64,000 bases of DNA from JASMHC01 sp964453855. Lineage in GTDB: Bacteria; Pseudomonadota; Alphaproteobacteria; Rhodobacterales; Rhodobacteraceae. The stretch spans positions 14,593 through 78,592 of the forward strand of contig CAYVRN010000003.1 in the NCBI GenBank assembly GCA_964453855.1. Reading direction: 5' to 3'. This document shows positions 35,305 to 44,246 of this stretch, in pieces. Numbering within the stretch: the first letter of the stretch is position 1; every line of letters begins with the position of its first letter. Under the pieces are notes generated by a model. That model did not search any database and had not been told where the DNA came from. It was given only the letters and a program-made list of their open reading frames with translations. Both the position numbers and the translations under genes were made by a program.

Positions 35305-36123
35305 TTATATCCCCATTGGTAAGCCGCCTGTTACGGGTAAGGCGATGCCAGTGATGTAGGCCGAACCGTAACCTGCCAGGTAAGCAACGGTTTTGGCAAC
35401 GTCTTCGGGTTGACCGGCATCGCGAAGGGCCACAGCCTCGTAGCGTTCTGCTTTGATCTGATCCACACTGACGCCTCGCGCGGAAGCGATCCGTTCATTT
35501 GCCGCAGTGTGCATATCGGTTGCGATGTATCCCGGCGCGACAAGATTGCACAGGATTCCATATTTGCCGAATTCCGCGGCCAGTGTTTTGGTCATGCCCA
35601 GCAGCCCGTGCTTTGATGCGGTGTAGGCACCGAAGCCTTCTCGTGCGGCAAGGCTTGAAATTGAACCGATGTTAATGATCCGGCCCCAACCATTTTTCTG
35701 CATGCTGGGAATTGCTGCTTGGCACAGCAGCATCGGACCCAAAACATTGATGCGGAAGCTTTGGTCCCATTGATCAGCGGTTGTATTCAAAAACGGACCC
35801 GTGCCTGCCAGCGTGCCTGCATTGTTGACCAATATGTCGATTGATCCGAAAGAGCTGATTGTCGTGGCAGTCGCCTTGGCGATTTGTTGTGTGTCAGTAA
35901 CATCCAGCGGTAGGGGTAGGGCATTGCCACCATTGCTGGTAATCTCAGCGGCGAGGTCTTCCAATAACCTAATGCGGTCTGTGCCATCCTCGTTTTGCCC
36001 GGGCATGTCAGTCACCACAACATTCGCACCATCTTTTGCTAGGCGTTTTGCGCAAGCCCGACCAATTCCATTGAGTGTAGACGCACCTGTGATCAACGCT
36101 GTTTTTCCCTTGAGCTCTGGCAT
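35305..36123 (-). CDS. Short-chain dehydrogenase/reductase (SDR)
   Basis: A 272-residue classical SDR. The nucleotide site is TGASTLNGIG near residue 12, NNAGTLAG the next motif, and the catalytic triad Ser (INIGSISS), Tyr and Lys (YTASKHG) is intact. An Asp in VVVTDMPG after the second strand favours NAD over NADP. A frame opens at 36198; I take 36123 (MPELKGKTALITGAS) with AGGGGA before it. The substrate is unknown. Confidence 0.88.
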   Translation of the reverse strand: MPELKGKTALITGASTLNGIGRACAKRLAKDGANVVVTDMPGQNEDGTDRIRLLEDLAAEITSNGGNALPLPLDVTDTQQIAKATATTISSFGSIDILVNNAGTLAGTGPFLNTTADQWDQSFRINVLGPMLLCQAAIPSMQKNGWGRIINIGSISSLAAREGFGAYTASKHGLLGMTKTLAAEFGKYGILCNLVAPGYIATDMHTAANERIASARGVSVDQIKAERYEAVALRDAGQPEDVAKTVAYLAGYGSAYITGIALPVTGGLPMGI

Positions 36124-36274
36124 GTCGGTCCCCTGTGTAAATATGGCTTTTCTATAGGTACTAATGAACGGGTGGGGTTCATAGCGCTTTCCCGACATGC
36201 CATGTGCAAATTACGCTCTGGCACCTGACAGCCCTGCATGGCAAAACAACTACGAACACTGAACGGAGCGCGAT

Positions 36275-39076
36275 ATGACCACTACTTTCGGCAAGGGTTG
36301 CCATCTGCATCTGATAGACGGCTCGGCGTTTATCTTTCGCGCATATCACGCGTTACCGCCTTTGACCCGAAAGTCTGATGGATTGCCAGTCGGGGCAGTT
36401 GCCGGTTTCTGCAACATGCTCCACCGCTATGTCGAGGGTAACACAGGGCCTGATGCCCCGACTCATGTGGCGGTAATTTTTGACTATTCGGGCAAGTCAT
36501 TCCGAAATGACATGTACGACCAGTACAAAGCCAACCGCCCCCCTGCACCCGAGGATCTGGTACCTCAATTCCCTTTAACCCGTGAAGCAACCAAAGCCTT
36601 TAACATCGCCTGTGAAGAGGTCGAGGGATATGAGGCCGATGACATCATCGCAACCTTGGCCGTTCAAGCGCGCGAGGCGGGTGGGCGCTGTACGATCATC
36701 AGTTCAGACAAGGACCTGATGCAGTTGGTCGGCGACGGCGTGGAAATGCTGGATGCGATGAAGAACAAACGCATCGGGCGCGACGGAGTAATGGAAAAAT
36801 TCGGTGTTGGCCCCGAGCGTGTTGTGGATGTTCAGGCTTTGGCGGGCGACTCGGTGGATAATGTGCCGGGCGCGCCGGGGATCGGGATCAAGACTGCGGC
36901 GCTTTTGATAAACGAATTCGGCACGCTAGAAGAACTTCTGGACCGTGCCCAGGAAGTCCCGCAGCCCAAGCGACGCCAGACTCTGATTGAAAATCGCGCG
37001 CAGATCGAGTTGTCGAAGCGACTGGTTTCTCTGGATTGCAACACGCCGTTGGATTTCACCTTAGATGACCTCGAGGTCAAAGAACCTGATCCAGTAGTGC
37101 TGCTGAAGTTCCTCTCGGAAATGGAGTTCCGCACTTTGACAAAGCGGATCGCGGATCAGGCTGGCGTCGAGGCACCAGTCATTGAAGACACAAATACCGC
37201 TTCAGATGCACCGGTTGCGAAAGAGGCGGTGCCATTCGATACCGACAGTTATGAGTGTGTAAATACGATTGAGGCGCTGCAACGCTGGATAGATCGGATC
37301 AATTATGTCGGTCACGTCGCTGTGGACACTGAAACCACCGGTCTGGACGAGATGGTGGCCGATCTTGTCGGCATTTCGCTGTGCGTCGATGCGGGGCAGG
37401 CCTGTTATATCCCACTAACCCATAAAAAGGGTGCGTCGGATGATCTTTTCGGTTCGGAAGAACTGGTGGACGGTCAGTTGCCTTTGCCAGTCGTGCTTGA
37501 TGCCCTAAAACCCGTTCTAGAAAGTAATGCGGTTCTGAAAATCGGTCAAAACATGAAATATGACGCCAAGATTTTCAGTCGCTATGGCGTGGACGTGGCG
37601 CCGTTCGATGACACGATGCTGATGAGCTACGCTTTACATGCCGGATTGCACGGGCACGGGATGGACGCTCTATCAGAACGCTATTTGCACCACACACCAA
37701 TCCCGATCAAATCACTGCTTGGAACTGGCAAGTCTGCCATCACATTTGATCGCGTGCCGTTGAATGAAGCGGTGAACTATGCGGCTGAGGATGCGGATAT
37801 CACACTGCGGCTATGGGAACTGCTAAAGCCTCAGTTGCATAGTGCCCATGTCACACGCGTTTACGAACGCCTCGAACGTCCTTTGGTGCAAGTGTTGGCG
37901 CAAATGGAAATGCACGGGATCAAAGTGGACCGCGACACGCTCAGCCGCATGTCTAATGCCTTTGCCCAGAAAATGGCGGGGCTAGAATCCGAGCTATACG
38001 ACCTTGCGGGGCACGAGTTTAACGTGCAGTCACCAGCGCAGGTGGGCAGCATTCTGTTTGACGAAATGGCGCTGGAAGGCGGTAAAAAAACCAAGACAGG
38101 CCAGTGGTCGACCCCTGCCGATGTGCTGGAAGACCTTGCGACTGAGCATGAATTTGCAGCTCGAGTGCTTGACTATCGTCAGTTGGCCAAGCTGAAATCG
38201 ACCTATACTGACGCTTTGCAGGGCCATATCAACTCTGAAACGGGGCGGGTGCACACTTCTTACATTCAATCGGGGGCATCCACCGGTCGTCTGGCCTCGA
38301 CCGATCCGAACCTGCAGAACATTCCGGTGCGATCAGAAGAAGGGCGGCGTATTCGTGAGGCTTTTATCTCGGATACGGGAAAAACATTGGTTTCTCTCGA
38401 CTATTCCCAGATTGAACTTCGCATTCTGGCCCATGTGGCTGGCATTGAAACTCTGAAACAGGCGTTCCGTGATGGGCATGACATTCACGCGATGACAGCG
38501 TCAGAAATGTTCGACGTGCCACTAGATGAAATGACCGGCGACATCCGCCGTCAGGCCAAGGCGATTAACTTTGGTGTCATCTATGGGATCAGCGGGTTCG
38601 GTCTGGCGCGCAATTTGCGGATTCCTAGGGCCGAGGCGCAGGGCTTTATCGACCGATATTTCGAACGCTTCCCCGGTATTCGGGCTTATATGGATGAAAC
38701 GGTTGCCTTTGCGAAAGAGCATAATCGCGTTCAAACTTTGTTTGGTCGTGTCATCCATACGCCCGAGATCAATGCAAAAGGACCGGGAGCCGGATTTGCC
38801 AAACGTGCGGCGATCAACGCGCCTATTCAGGGTACTGCGGCAGATATCATCCGACGTGCGATGATCCGGATGCCAGAGGCGATTTCTGGGCTACCTGCCA
38901 AAATGTTGTTGCAGGTCCATGACGAACTTATCTTCGAGGTTGAAGATGGTGCTGCGGATGATCTGATTGATATCGCGCGTGGTGTGATGGAAGGCGCAGC
39001 GGAACCCGTGATCAAGCTGGATGTGCCGTTGGTGGTTGACGCAGGCCAAGGCGCGAATTGGGCTGAGGCGCATTAA
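36275..39076 (+). CDS. polA: DNA polymerase I
   Basis: A 933-residue three-domain polymerase for Okazaki fragment processing and repair. Residues 1-290 are the 5'-3' flap exonuclease (HLIDGSAFIFRAYHALPP; GDSVDNVPGAPGIGIKTAA). Residues about 320-520 form the 3'-5' exonuclease with intact DTETTGLDEM and NMKYDAKIF, so proofreading should be active. The rest is the polymerase: LVSLDYSQIELRILAHVAG (motif A), RRQAKAINFGVIYGISGFG (motif B) and LQVHDELIFEV (motif C). GGAG lies before the ATG. Its stop overlaps the next gene as TAATG. Confidence 0.98.
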   Translation: MTTTFGKGCHLHLIDGSAFIFRAYHALPPLTRKSDGLPVGAVAGFCNMLHRYVEGNTGPDAPTHVAVIFDYSGKSFRNDMYDQYKANRPPAPEDLVPQFPLTREATKAFNIACEEVEGYEADDIIATLAVQAREAGGRCTIISSDKDLMQLVGDGVEMLDAMKNKRIGRDGVMEKFGVGPERVVDVQALAGDSVDNVPGAPGIGIKTAALLINEFGTLEELLDRAQEVPQPKRRQTLIENRAQIELSKRLVSLDCNTPLDFTLDDLEVKEPDPVVLLKFLSEMEFRTLTKRIADQAGVEAPVIEDTNTASDAPVAKEAVPFDTDSYECVNTIEALQRWIDRINYVGHVAVDTETTGLDEMVADLVGISLCVDAGQACYIPLTHKKGASDDLFGSEELVDGQLPLPVVLDALKPVLESNAVLKIGQNMKYDAKIFSRYGVDVAPFDDTMLMSYALHAGLHGHGMDALSERYLHHTPIPIKSLLGTGKSAITFDRVPLNEAVNYAAEDADITLRLWELLKPQLHSAHVTRVYERLERPLVQVLAQMEMHGIKVDRDTLSRMSNAFAQKMAGLESELYDLAGHEFNVQSPAQVGSILFDEMALEGGKKTKTGQWSTPADVLEDLATEHEFAARVLDYRQLAKLKSTYTDALQGHINSETGRVHTSYIQSGASTGRLASTDPNLQNIPVRSEEGRRIREAFISDTGKTLVSLDYSQIELRILAHVAGIETLKQAFRDGHDIHAMTASEMFDVPLDEMTGDIRRQAKAINFGVIYGISGFGLARNLRIPRAEAQGFIDRYFERFPGIRAYMDETVAFAKEHNRVQTLFGRVIHTPEINAKGPGAGFAKRAAINAPIQGTAADIIRRAMIRMPEAISGLPAKMLLQVHDELIFEVEDGAADDLIDIARGVMEGAAEPVIKLDVPLVVDAGQGANWAEAH

Positions 39077-39402
39077 TGCCACACGCGGATTTAAAATACT
39101 CGGCTGATTTGCAGATTGATGCGGGTTTGATCCTGCTTCGTATCGAGGAGTGTATCAATACGCATGATGCGGGGGCAGGGGCATGCAAGGGGGGCGCCTA
39201 TCGGGCTGAAGTGTTTCACCATACACATTTGTTGGTCGAAATATCGCTGTTACCAAAACCGCATAGAAATGCCGAGTTCACTATCGCTCTAAGAGATGAT
39301 TTGGAGCAGGTCATTAAGTCATGTTTGAACCAACCCTGTGCTTTTTCATTAGCGCTAAGTTATTCGGACGCGTTTTATATAACGAACCGGTTTGAACCCT
39401 AA
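39076..39402 (+). CDS. 5-carboxymethyl-2-hydroxymuconate isomerase-like tautomerase
   Basis: A 108-residue protein starting MPHADLKYSADLQIDAG, so the mature protein would begin with the catalytic proline used by the tautomerase superfamily. GACKGGAYRAEVFHHTHLLV and VEISLLPKPHRNAEF resemble the CHMI (HpaF) group, which acts in homoprotocatechuate degradation in enterobacteria. No other hpa gene is here, so the true substrate may differ. The ATG overlaps the polA stop (TAATG), which suggests co-translation with polA. Confidence 0.7.
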   Translation: MPHADLKYSADLQIDAGLILLRIEECINTHDAGAGACKGGAYRAEVFHHTHLLVEISLLPKPHRNAEFTIALRDDLEQVIKSCLNQPCAFSLALSYSDAFYITNRFEP

Positions 39403-39487
39403 TTGTTGTTGGGCGCGGCGATATAGGCAATTTCACTTACGGTCATATTTGCTAAGAAGATCGGCGATCCGTGGATCACCAAGACTT

Positions 39488-39524
39488 GCATGACTGCATG
39501 AGTTGGTATACAACGGCATACAAC
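39488..39524. repeat. Two short tandem repeats in the acnB promoter region
   Basis: TGCATGAC and TGCATGAG lie side by side (39488-39503), followed by GGTATACAAC and GGCATACAAC (39505-39524), about 75 bases before acnB. TATACA may serve as a -10 element. The whole 197-base gap otherwise shows no gene. Confidence 0.4.
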
Positions 39525-39599
39525 AATGTTGGGCTTGATACATTTGAACCAGATGTTCGGCCTGACTGGACTTTCAGACACTAACGCGCAGGAACTGTC

Positions 39600-42389
39600 A
39601 TGAGCTTATACACAGACTATCTCGCTGAGATTGAAACCCGTAAAGAACAAGGGCTTAGCCCGAAGCCGATCGATGATGGCGCGCTCTTGGCCGAAATCAT
39701 CGCGCAAATCAAAGATAGCGAAAACGCGCATCGTGACGACTCGCTCAATCATTTCATCTACAACACGCTTCCGGGCACAACGAGCGCCGCAGGGGAAAAA
39801 GCTGCGTTTCTAAAAGAGATTATTCTAGGCAACGAAGTTGTGGCCGAGATATCGGTCGCGTTTGCATTTGAACTGCTGTCACACATGAAGGGCGGTCCGT
39901 CGATAGACGTTCTTCTCGATCTGGCACTGGGCGACGATGCGGGTATCGCGGCGCAAGCGGCAGACGTGCTGAAAACTCAAGTCTATCTGTACGAAGCAGA
40001 CATGGCGCGTTTGGGCGAAGCATATAATGCTGGCAATGCTGTCGCCAAAGACCTGTTGGAAAGCTATGCACAGGCCGAATTCTTCACCAAACTGCCTGAT
40101 ATCGACGAAGAAATCGAGATCGTGACCTATATTGCCGCAGAAGGCGATATCTCGACTGACCTTCTGTCGCCAGGCAACCAAGCGCATAGCCGAGCAGACC
40201 GCGAGCTTCATGGCAAGTGTATGATCTCGCCAAGTGCACAGGAAGAGATTCAGGCTCTGAAATTGCAGCACCCCGGCAAGCAAGTCATGCTGATTGCGGA
40301 GAAAGGCACGATGGGCGTCGGTTCGTCGCGCATGTCAGGTGTGAACAACGTGGCGCTTTGGACCGGTAAGCAGGCATCACCGTATGTTCCTTTTGTGAAC
40401 TATGCCCCGATTGTCGGCGGTACAAACGGTATTTCGCCGATTTTCCTGACAACCGTAGGCGTGACCGGCGGCATCGGTCTGGATCTGAAAAACTGGGTCA
40501 AGAAAACAGATGCTGACGGAAAGCCGATCCTGAACAACGACGGAAATGCGATCCTTGAGCAGGTGTATTCTGTGGCGACAGGTACGGTTTTGAAGATCAA
40601 CACCAAGACGCACAAACTACTTAGCGAAGATGGAGAAGAGCTTGTGGACGTCTCATCGTCGTTCACACCGCAAAAAGTCGAATTCATGAAGGCGGGTGGC
40701 TCTTACGCGATTGTCTTTGGTAAGAAACTACAGACATTCGCAGCTGAAACTCTTGGTGTCGAAGCTAAGCCAGTTTTTGCTCCATCGAAGATTGTGACCA
40801 ACGAAGGTCAGGGCCTCACAGCTGTTGAAAAAATCTTTAACAAAAATGCTCTTGGCGTTCCCGAAGGTACGGTCATGCATGCAGGCTCGGATGCACGTGT
40901 TCAGGTCAACATTGTGGGTTCACAAGACACCACCGGCTTGATGACCATGCAAGAGCTAGAGTCGATGGCGGCAACCGTCGTGTCTCCCGCCGTGGATGGC
41001 GCCTATCAGTCTGGCTGTCACACTGCATCGGTTTGGGATTTGAAAGCTCAGGCGAATACGCCACGTTTGATGAAGTTCATGAACGATTTCGGTCTCATCA
41101 CCGGCCGTGATCCGAAGGAACAGTATCACCCGATGACGGACGTGATCCATAAGGTTCTGAACGACATTACCGTTTCAGATTGGGACATCATCATAGGTGG
41201 CGACAGCCACACCCGTATGTCGAAAGGCGTGGCCTTCGGTGCAGACTCGGGTACCGTTGCACTGGCCTTGGCCACGGGTGAGGCCTCGATGCCAATTCCT
41301 GAATCGGTCAAAGTGACCTTCAAAGGAAAAATGGCTGATCACATGGACTTCCGTGATGTTGTTCATGCTACGCAGGCGCAGATGTTGGCGCAACACGGCG
41401 ATAACGTGTTCCAAGGCCGCGTGATCGAAGTGCACATCGGCACTTTGTTGGCAGACCAAGCGTTCACATTTACTGACTGGACTGCCGAGATGAAGGCGAA
41501 AGCTTCGGTCTGTATTTCGAATGACGAAACTCTAATCGGATCTTTGGAACTGGCGAAAAGCCGCATTCAGATCATGATCGATGCGGGTATGGACAATGAA
41601 AAGCAGATGCTAGCCGGTCTGATCGCTAAGGCTGATGCTCGGATTGCGGAAATCAAATCTGGTGAAAATCCAGCTTTAACTCCAGACGACAACGCAAAAT
41701 ACTACGCTGAAGTTGTGGTTGATCTGGACCAGATCGTTGAGCCGATGATAGCTGATCCAGATGTCAACAACATCGACGTTTCCAAGCGCTATACTCACGA
41801 CACCATTCGCCCGATCTCGTACTACAAGGCCGAGAAGAAGGTTGATTTGGGCTTTGTCGGATCTTGCATGGTTCACAAGGGTGATATCAAGATCGTGGCC
41901 CAGATGCTGCGCAACATTGAAGCGTTGAATGGAAGTGTTGAATTCAAGGCACCGCTAGTGGTCACCGCCCCAACCTACAATATCATCAACGAATTGAAGG
42001 AAGAGGGCGACTGGGAAGTCCTGCAGAAATATTCGGGTTTCGAGTTCGACGATGCGGCACCAAAAACCGCAGCACGCACCGAGTACGAGAACATTCTCTA
42101 CCTAGAGCGTCCGGGTTGTAACCTTTGCATGGGTAACCAGGAAAAAGCCGCTAAAGGTGATACAGTTCTGGCAACCTCGACCCGCTTGTTCCAAGGCCGC
42201 GTTGTGGCTGACTTGCCAGAGAAGAAGGGCGAGTCGCTACTGGGATCGACACCTGTTGTGGTTCTGTCGGCTATTCTGGGGCGCACCCCAACGCTGGACG
42301 AATACAAATCAGCCGTCGAAGGTATCGACCTGACTAAATTTGCACCGCCTAAGGAAATTCCGGCGACGTCACGTTCAGTTCATTTCTAA
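39600..42389 (+). CDS. acnB: Aconitate hydratase B
   Basis: A 929-residue AcnB-type aconitase that interconverts citrate and isocitrate (and may also handle 2-methylisocitrate). The N-terminal HEAT-like domain covers residues about 1-160. The [4Fe-4S] ligands are in GFVGSCMVHKGD and in RPGCNLCMGNQEKA near residue 840. MIAEKGTMGVGSSRMSG is also typical. It is about 60 residues longer than E. coli AcnB, mainly through an insert around residues 295-385 (DADGKPILNNDGNAILEQVY region). It is a single gene with a strong terminator. Confidence 0.96.
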   Translation: MSLYTDYLAEIETRKEQGLSPKPIDDGALLAEIIAQIKDSENAHRDDSLNHFIYNTLPGTTSAAGEKAAFLKEIILGNEVVAEISVAFAFELLSHMKGGPSIDVLLDLALGDDAGIAAQAADVLKTQVYLYEADMARLGEAYNAGNAVAKDLLESYAQAEFFTKLPDIDEEIEIVTYIAAEGDISTDLLSPGNQAHSRADRELHGKCMISPSAQEEIQALKLQHPGKQVMLIAEKGTMGVGSSRMSGVNNVALWTGKQASPYVPFVNYAPIVGGTNGISPIFLTTVGVTGGIGLDLKNWVKKTDADGKPILNNDGNAILEQVYSVATGTVLKINTKTHKLLSEDGEELVDVSSSFTPQKVEFMKAGGSYAIVFGKKLQTFAAETLGVEAKPVFAPSKIVTNEGQGLTAVEKIFNKNALGVPEGTVMHAGSDARVQVNIVGSQDTTGLMTMQELESMAATVVSPAVDGAYQSGCHTASVWDLKAQANTPRLMKFMNDFGLITGRDPKEQYHPMTDVIHKVLNDITVSDWDIIIGGDSHTRMSKGVAFGADSGTVALALATGEASMPIPESVKVTFKGKMADHMDFRDVVHATQAQMLAQHGDNVFQGRVIEVHIGTLLADQAFTFTDWTAEMKAKASVCISNDETLIGSLELAKSRIQIMIDAGMDNEKQMLAGLIAKADARIAEIKSGENPALTPDDNAKYYAEVVVDLDQIVEPMIADPDVNNIDVSKRYTHDTIRPISYYKAEKKVDLGFVGSCMVHKGDIKIVAQMLRNIEALNGSVEFKAPLVVTAPTYNIINELKEEGDWEVLQKYSGFEFDDAAPKTAARTEYENILYLERPGCNLCMGNQEKAAKGDTVLATSTRLFQGRVVADLPEKKGESLLGSTPVVVLSAILGRTPTLDEYKSAVEGIDLTKFAPPKEIPATSRSVHF

Positions 42390-42408
42390 GTCGCTTTGAC
42401 TAGACGAA

Positions 42409-42435
42409 GGGCGTCACCGTTGGTGGCGCCCTTTT
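42409..42435 (+). terminator. Rho-independent terminator of acnB
   Basis: GGGCGTCACC, loop GTT and GGTGGCGCCC (one G-U pair) are followed by TTTTC, 20 bases after the acnB stop. It lies between convergent genes. Confidence 0.88.
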
Positions 42436-42445
42436 CGTTTGGCGG

Positions 42446-42775
42446 CTATGATCGTTTTTCGACCACACCGATCTTGTTCAGAATATGCTCGATCCCTGAA
42501 TGTGGGTTTTGAACAGAGGCTTTGATCTGATCAAAACGTTGGCGCAGGCGGTCTTTTTCTTCTCCCTGACAGTCATTCCACTTACGGCCTTGAAGCCCCA
42601 TGACCAGCGCGTAATACCCTATGAAATGTGGCTTGGCTCCGCTTTGAAGCAGTTTTGTATAGGCCTGGTCCGGTCCTAATGCGATCAGGGTTTCCGCGTC
42701 GGCAATGCCTGCACGGGCGAATTCCTGTTCGCTTGCGGGACCAAGGTTGCGGATTCAGGAAACGGGCGTGCTCAT
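42446..42775 (-). pseudogene. TfoX C-terminal domain protein broken by an in-frame stop
   Basis: Read on the minus strand from the ATG at 42775, codons 1-6 give MSTPVS, then TGA (42757-42755), then IRNLGPASEQEFARAGIADA and an open frame to TAG at 42446. The frame after the stop is a complete helix-hairpin-helix TfoX_C-like domain (IRNLGPA, DAETLIALGPDQAY, HFIGYYALVMGLQGRKWND). Homologues as I know them read VSSIRNLGPA, so one TCA-to-TGA change explains the break. There is no start codon ATG, GTG or TTG between the stop and the middle of the domain. It is most likely a recent pseudogene; a sequencing error is possible. Confidence 0.75.
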
Positions 42776-42830
42776 AGCTCAGTTGTAAGCAAGCGACCAG
42801 GGCTTGTCAGCCGGCTTGTATCGTAAGGTT

Positions 42831-43319
42831 TCAAATAGCCAGCAAAATAATGGTCGCCAAACCCCACAAGGTCATCTGATAATGCGTGTTCTGGCCTTCG
42901 TAGTGACAAAACCAATAGCAAAACCAGTTACCTGCAATCAGAAATCCGGCCCAAGTGCTTGTAAAGAAAAGTGCGCCCATAATAGCAAGTCCCTTGGCGA
43001 ACTGCACGTCGGAGCCTGTAAACAATGCGATCACCATCATCACCGTCGCAGCCCAAAGAACAGCGACAGCGATAACTTCCCACAGAACGATCAGCCGAAA
43101 CAGAAACCTTTGTACGTTCGAGTTCGAAATCCTTCGGTGCGCTACATCGACATAGGCTTCCGGATATTCCTCGCGCATACGGGTCATATCCAAAACCTGC
43201 GACGTGAAGGCACAGTTTAGGTTGGGCTTAAAAATGTTTTCGTAAACGCCGATTGTAAGCCACGCGGTGATAAACAACACAGCGGCAGATTGGGCTAAAA
43301 GCAAAGCAAACTCATGCAT
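42831..43319 (-). CDS. DUF2165 small integral membrane protein
   Basis: A 162-residue protein with four hydrophobic helices. The C-terminal segment FLIAGNWFCYWFCHYEGQNT followed by HYQMTLWG is characteristic of DUF2165. ENIFKPNLNCAFTSQVLDMT after helix 1 is the conserved loop. The function is unknown. It is followed on the same strand by the broken tfoX-like gene and preceded by the TauD-type dioxygenase, 35 bases upstream. Confidence 0.8.
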   Translation of the reverse strand: MHEFALLLAQSAAVLFITAWLTIGVYENIFKPNLNCAFTSQVLDMTRMREEYPEAYVDVAHRRISNSNVQRFLFRLIVLWEVIAVAVLWAATVMMVIALFTGSDVQFAKGLAIMGALFFTSTWAGFLIAGNWFCYWFCHYEGQNTHYQMTLWGLATIILLAI

Positions 43320-43354
43320 AACCAGTTTTTCTCTTCATCGCGCGGCTCATTGCA

Positions 43355-44242
43355 TCAAGCAGGCAGACGCACGCCTTCGACGCCGTCAGATGCGGTGACC
43401 GAACAGCAGATGCTGGATAGGGTTCGCGGCAATTCGTATGGCCACGGAGTTCCCCTATGTAGGGTCGCGCGTTGATCCCAGATCAACACATCCCCGACCG
43501 ACCATTTGTGTGAATATGTAAACTCCGGCTGTGTGCAAAAGTCCATCAGTTCGTCTAACAGGGCTAGGCTTTCGGCATCATCATACCCATCCACTTTGTA
43601 AGCATGGCTGGCGATATACAGTGCCTCGCGCCCGTTGACGGGATTGGGCCAAACGGCTTTCCAATGCGTCGCCGGCCATTTGTGAAACATCGGCTGTTTA
43701 GCGAGTTCTGGCGAGATTTTGGCGCGCGAGATCGCATAATGGTGCCAGATACCACGATCCCTGATCCGCGCCTTCAAGTCTTCCGGCATCGCTGCCCATG
43801 CTGCGCGGGTCGAGGCCAGTTCAGTCGCTCCGCCTTGGTCTGTGACCACGCGACCGACAAGGATATTTGTGAGCGAAGGTGTGGGAATGAAGGTGCTGTC
43901 GGCGTGCCAAAGGAAGTTCGATTCCAGCTGCAAACGCTGCATGTCCATGGTGCCGTCCTGAAGCGATTTATCGATCGCTTGGTTCGTCACTTTTGGGATT
44001 TCAAACGCTTCTCCTGCTTTTCGTTCATCGGCTTTACGGTCTTCAATCGGCCCAAAGGCTTGGGCGAGCTTCAAATGGTCATCGTCGGAAAAATCCTGCG
44101 TCCGAAACAACAGCGCGGAATGTTCCTCGAACAGCGCACGCAGTTCGCCGAAGCGGCCCGACCCTACGATATCGGCAAGGGGTAGGCCCGTGACTTCGAC
44201 GCCGAAAGTGGATGTTAGCGGGGTGGTTTTCAGTTCAGTCAT
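43355..44242 (-). CDS. TauD/TfdA family Fe(II)/2-oxoglutarate dioxygenase
   Basis: A 295-residue dioxygenase that hydroxylates a substrate using 2-oxoglutarate and oxygen. The iron site is complete: His113 and Asp115 (FLWHADSTF) and His262 (ATLHRGTPW), with Arg273 (LPRTLS) for the 2-oxoglutarate carboxylate. It resembles the TfdA side of the family, which often cuts ether or C-N bonds after hydroxylation. I chose 44242 over an upstream in-frame ATG because AAAGGATAGGATC lies before it. It is the last of four enzymes in the operon starting at 47691 and lies four bases past the FAD oxidase stop. The substrate is unknown. Confidence 0.88.
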   Translation of the reverse strand: MTELKTTPLTSTFGVEVTGLPLADIVGSGRFGELRALFEEHSALLFRTQDFSDDDHLKLAQAFGPIEDRKADERKAGEAFEIPKVTNQAIDKSLQDGTMDMQRLQLESNFLWHADSTFIPTPSLTNILVGRVVTDQGGATELASTRAAWAAMPEDLKARIRDRGIWHHYAISRAKISPELAKQPMFHKWPATHWKAVWPNPVNGREALYIASHAYKVDGYDDAESLALLDELMDFCTQPEFTYSHKWSVGDVLIWDQRATLHRGTPWPYELPRTLSSICCSVTASDGVEGVRLPA

Positions 44243-44246
44243 GATC

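Noticed and set aside
39399..39581. Minus-strand frame of 60 codons before acnB
   Set aside because: No ribosome site, no recognisable pattern, and it covers the repeats of the acnB promoter region.
42745..42835. tRNA-like string (CATAGCTCAGTTGTAAGC) near 42773
   Set aside because: It resembles a D-arm only. No acceptor stem, anticodon arm or T-arm can be fitted, and the stretch overlaps the start of the tfoX-like frame.
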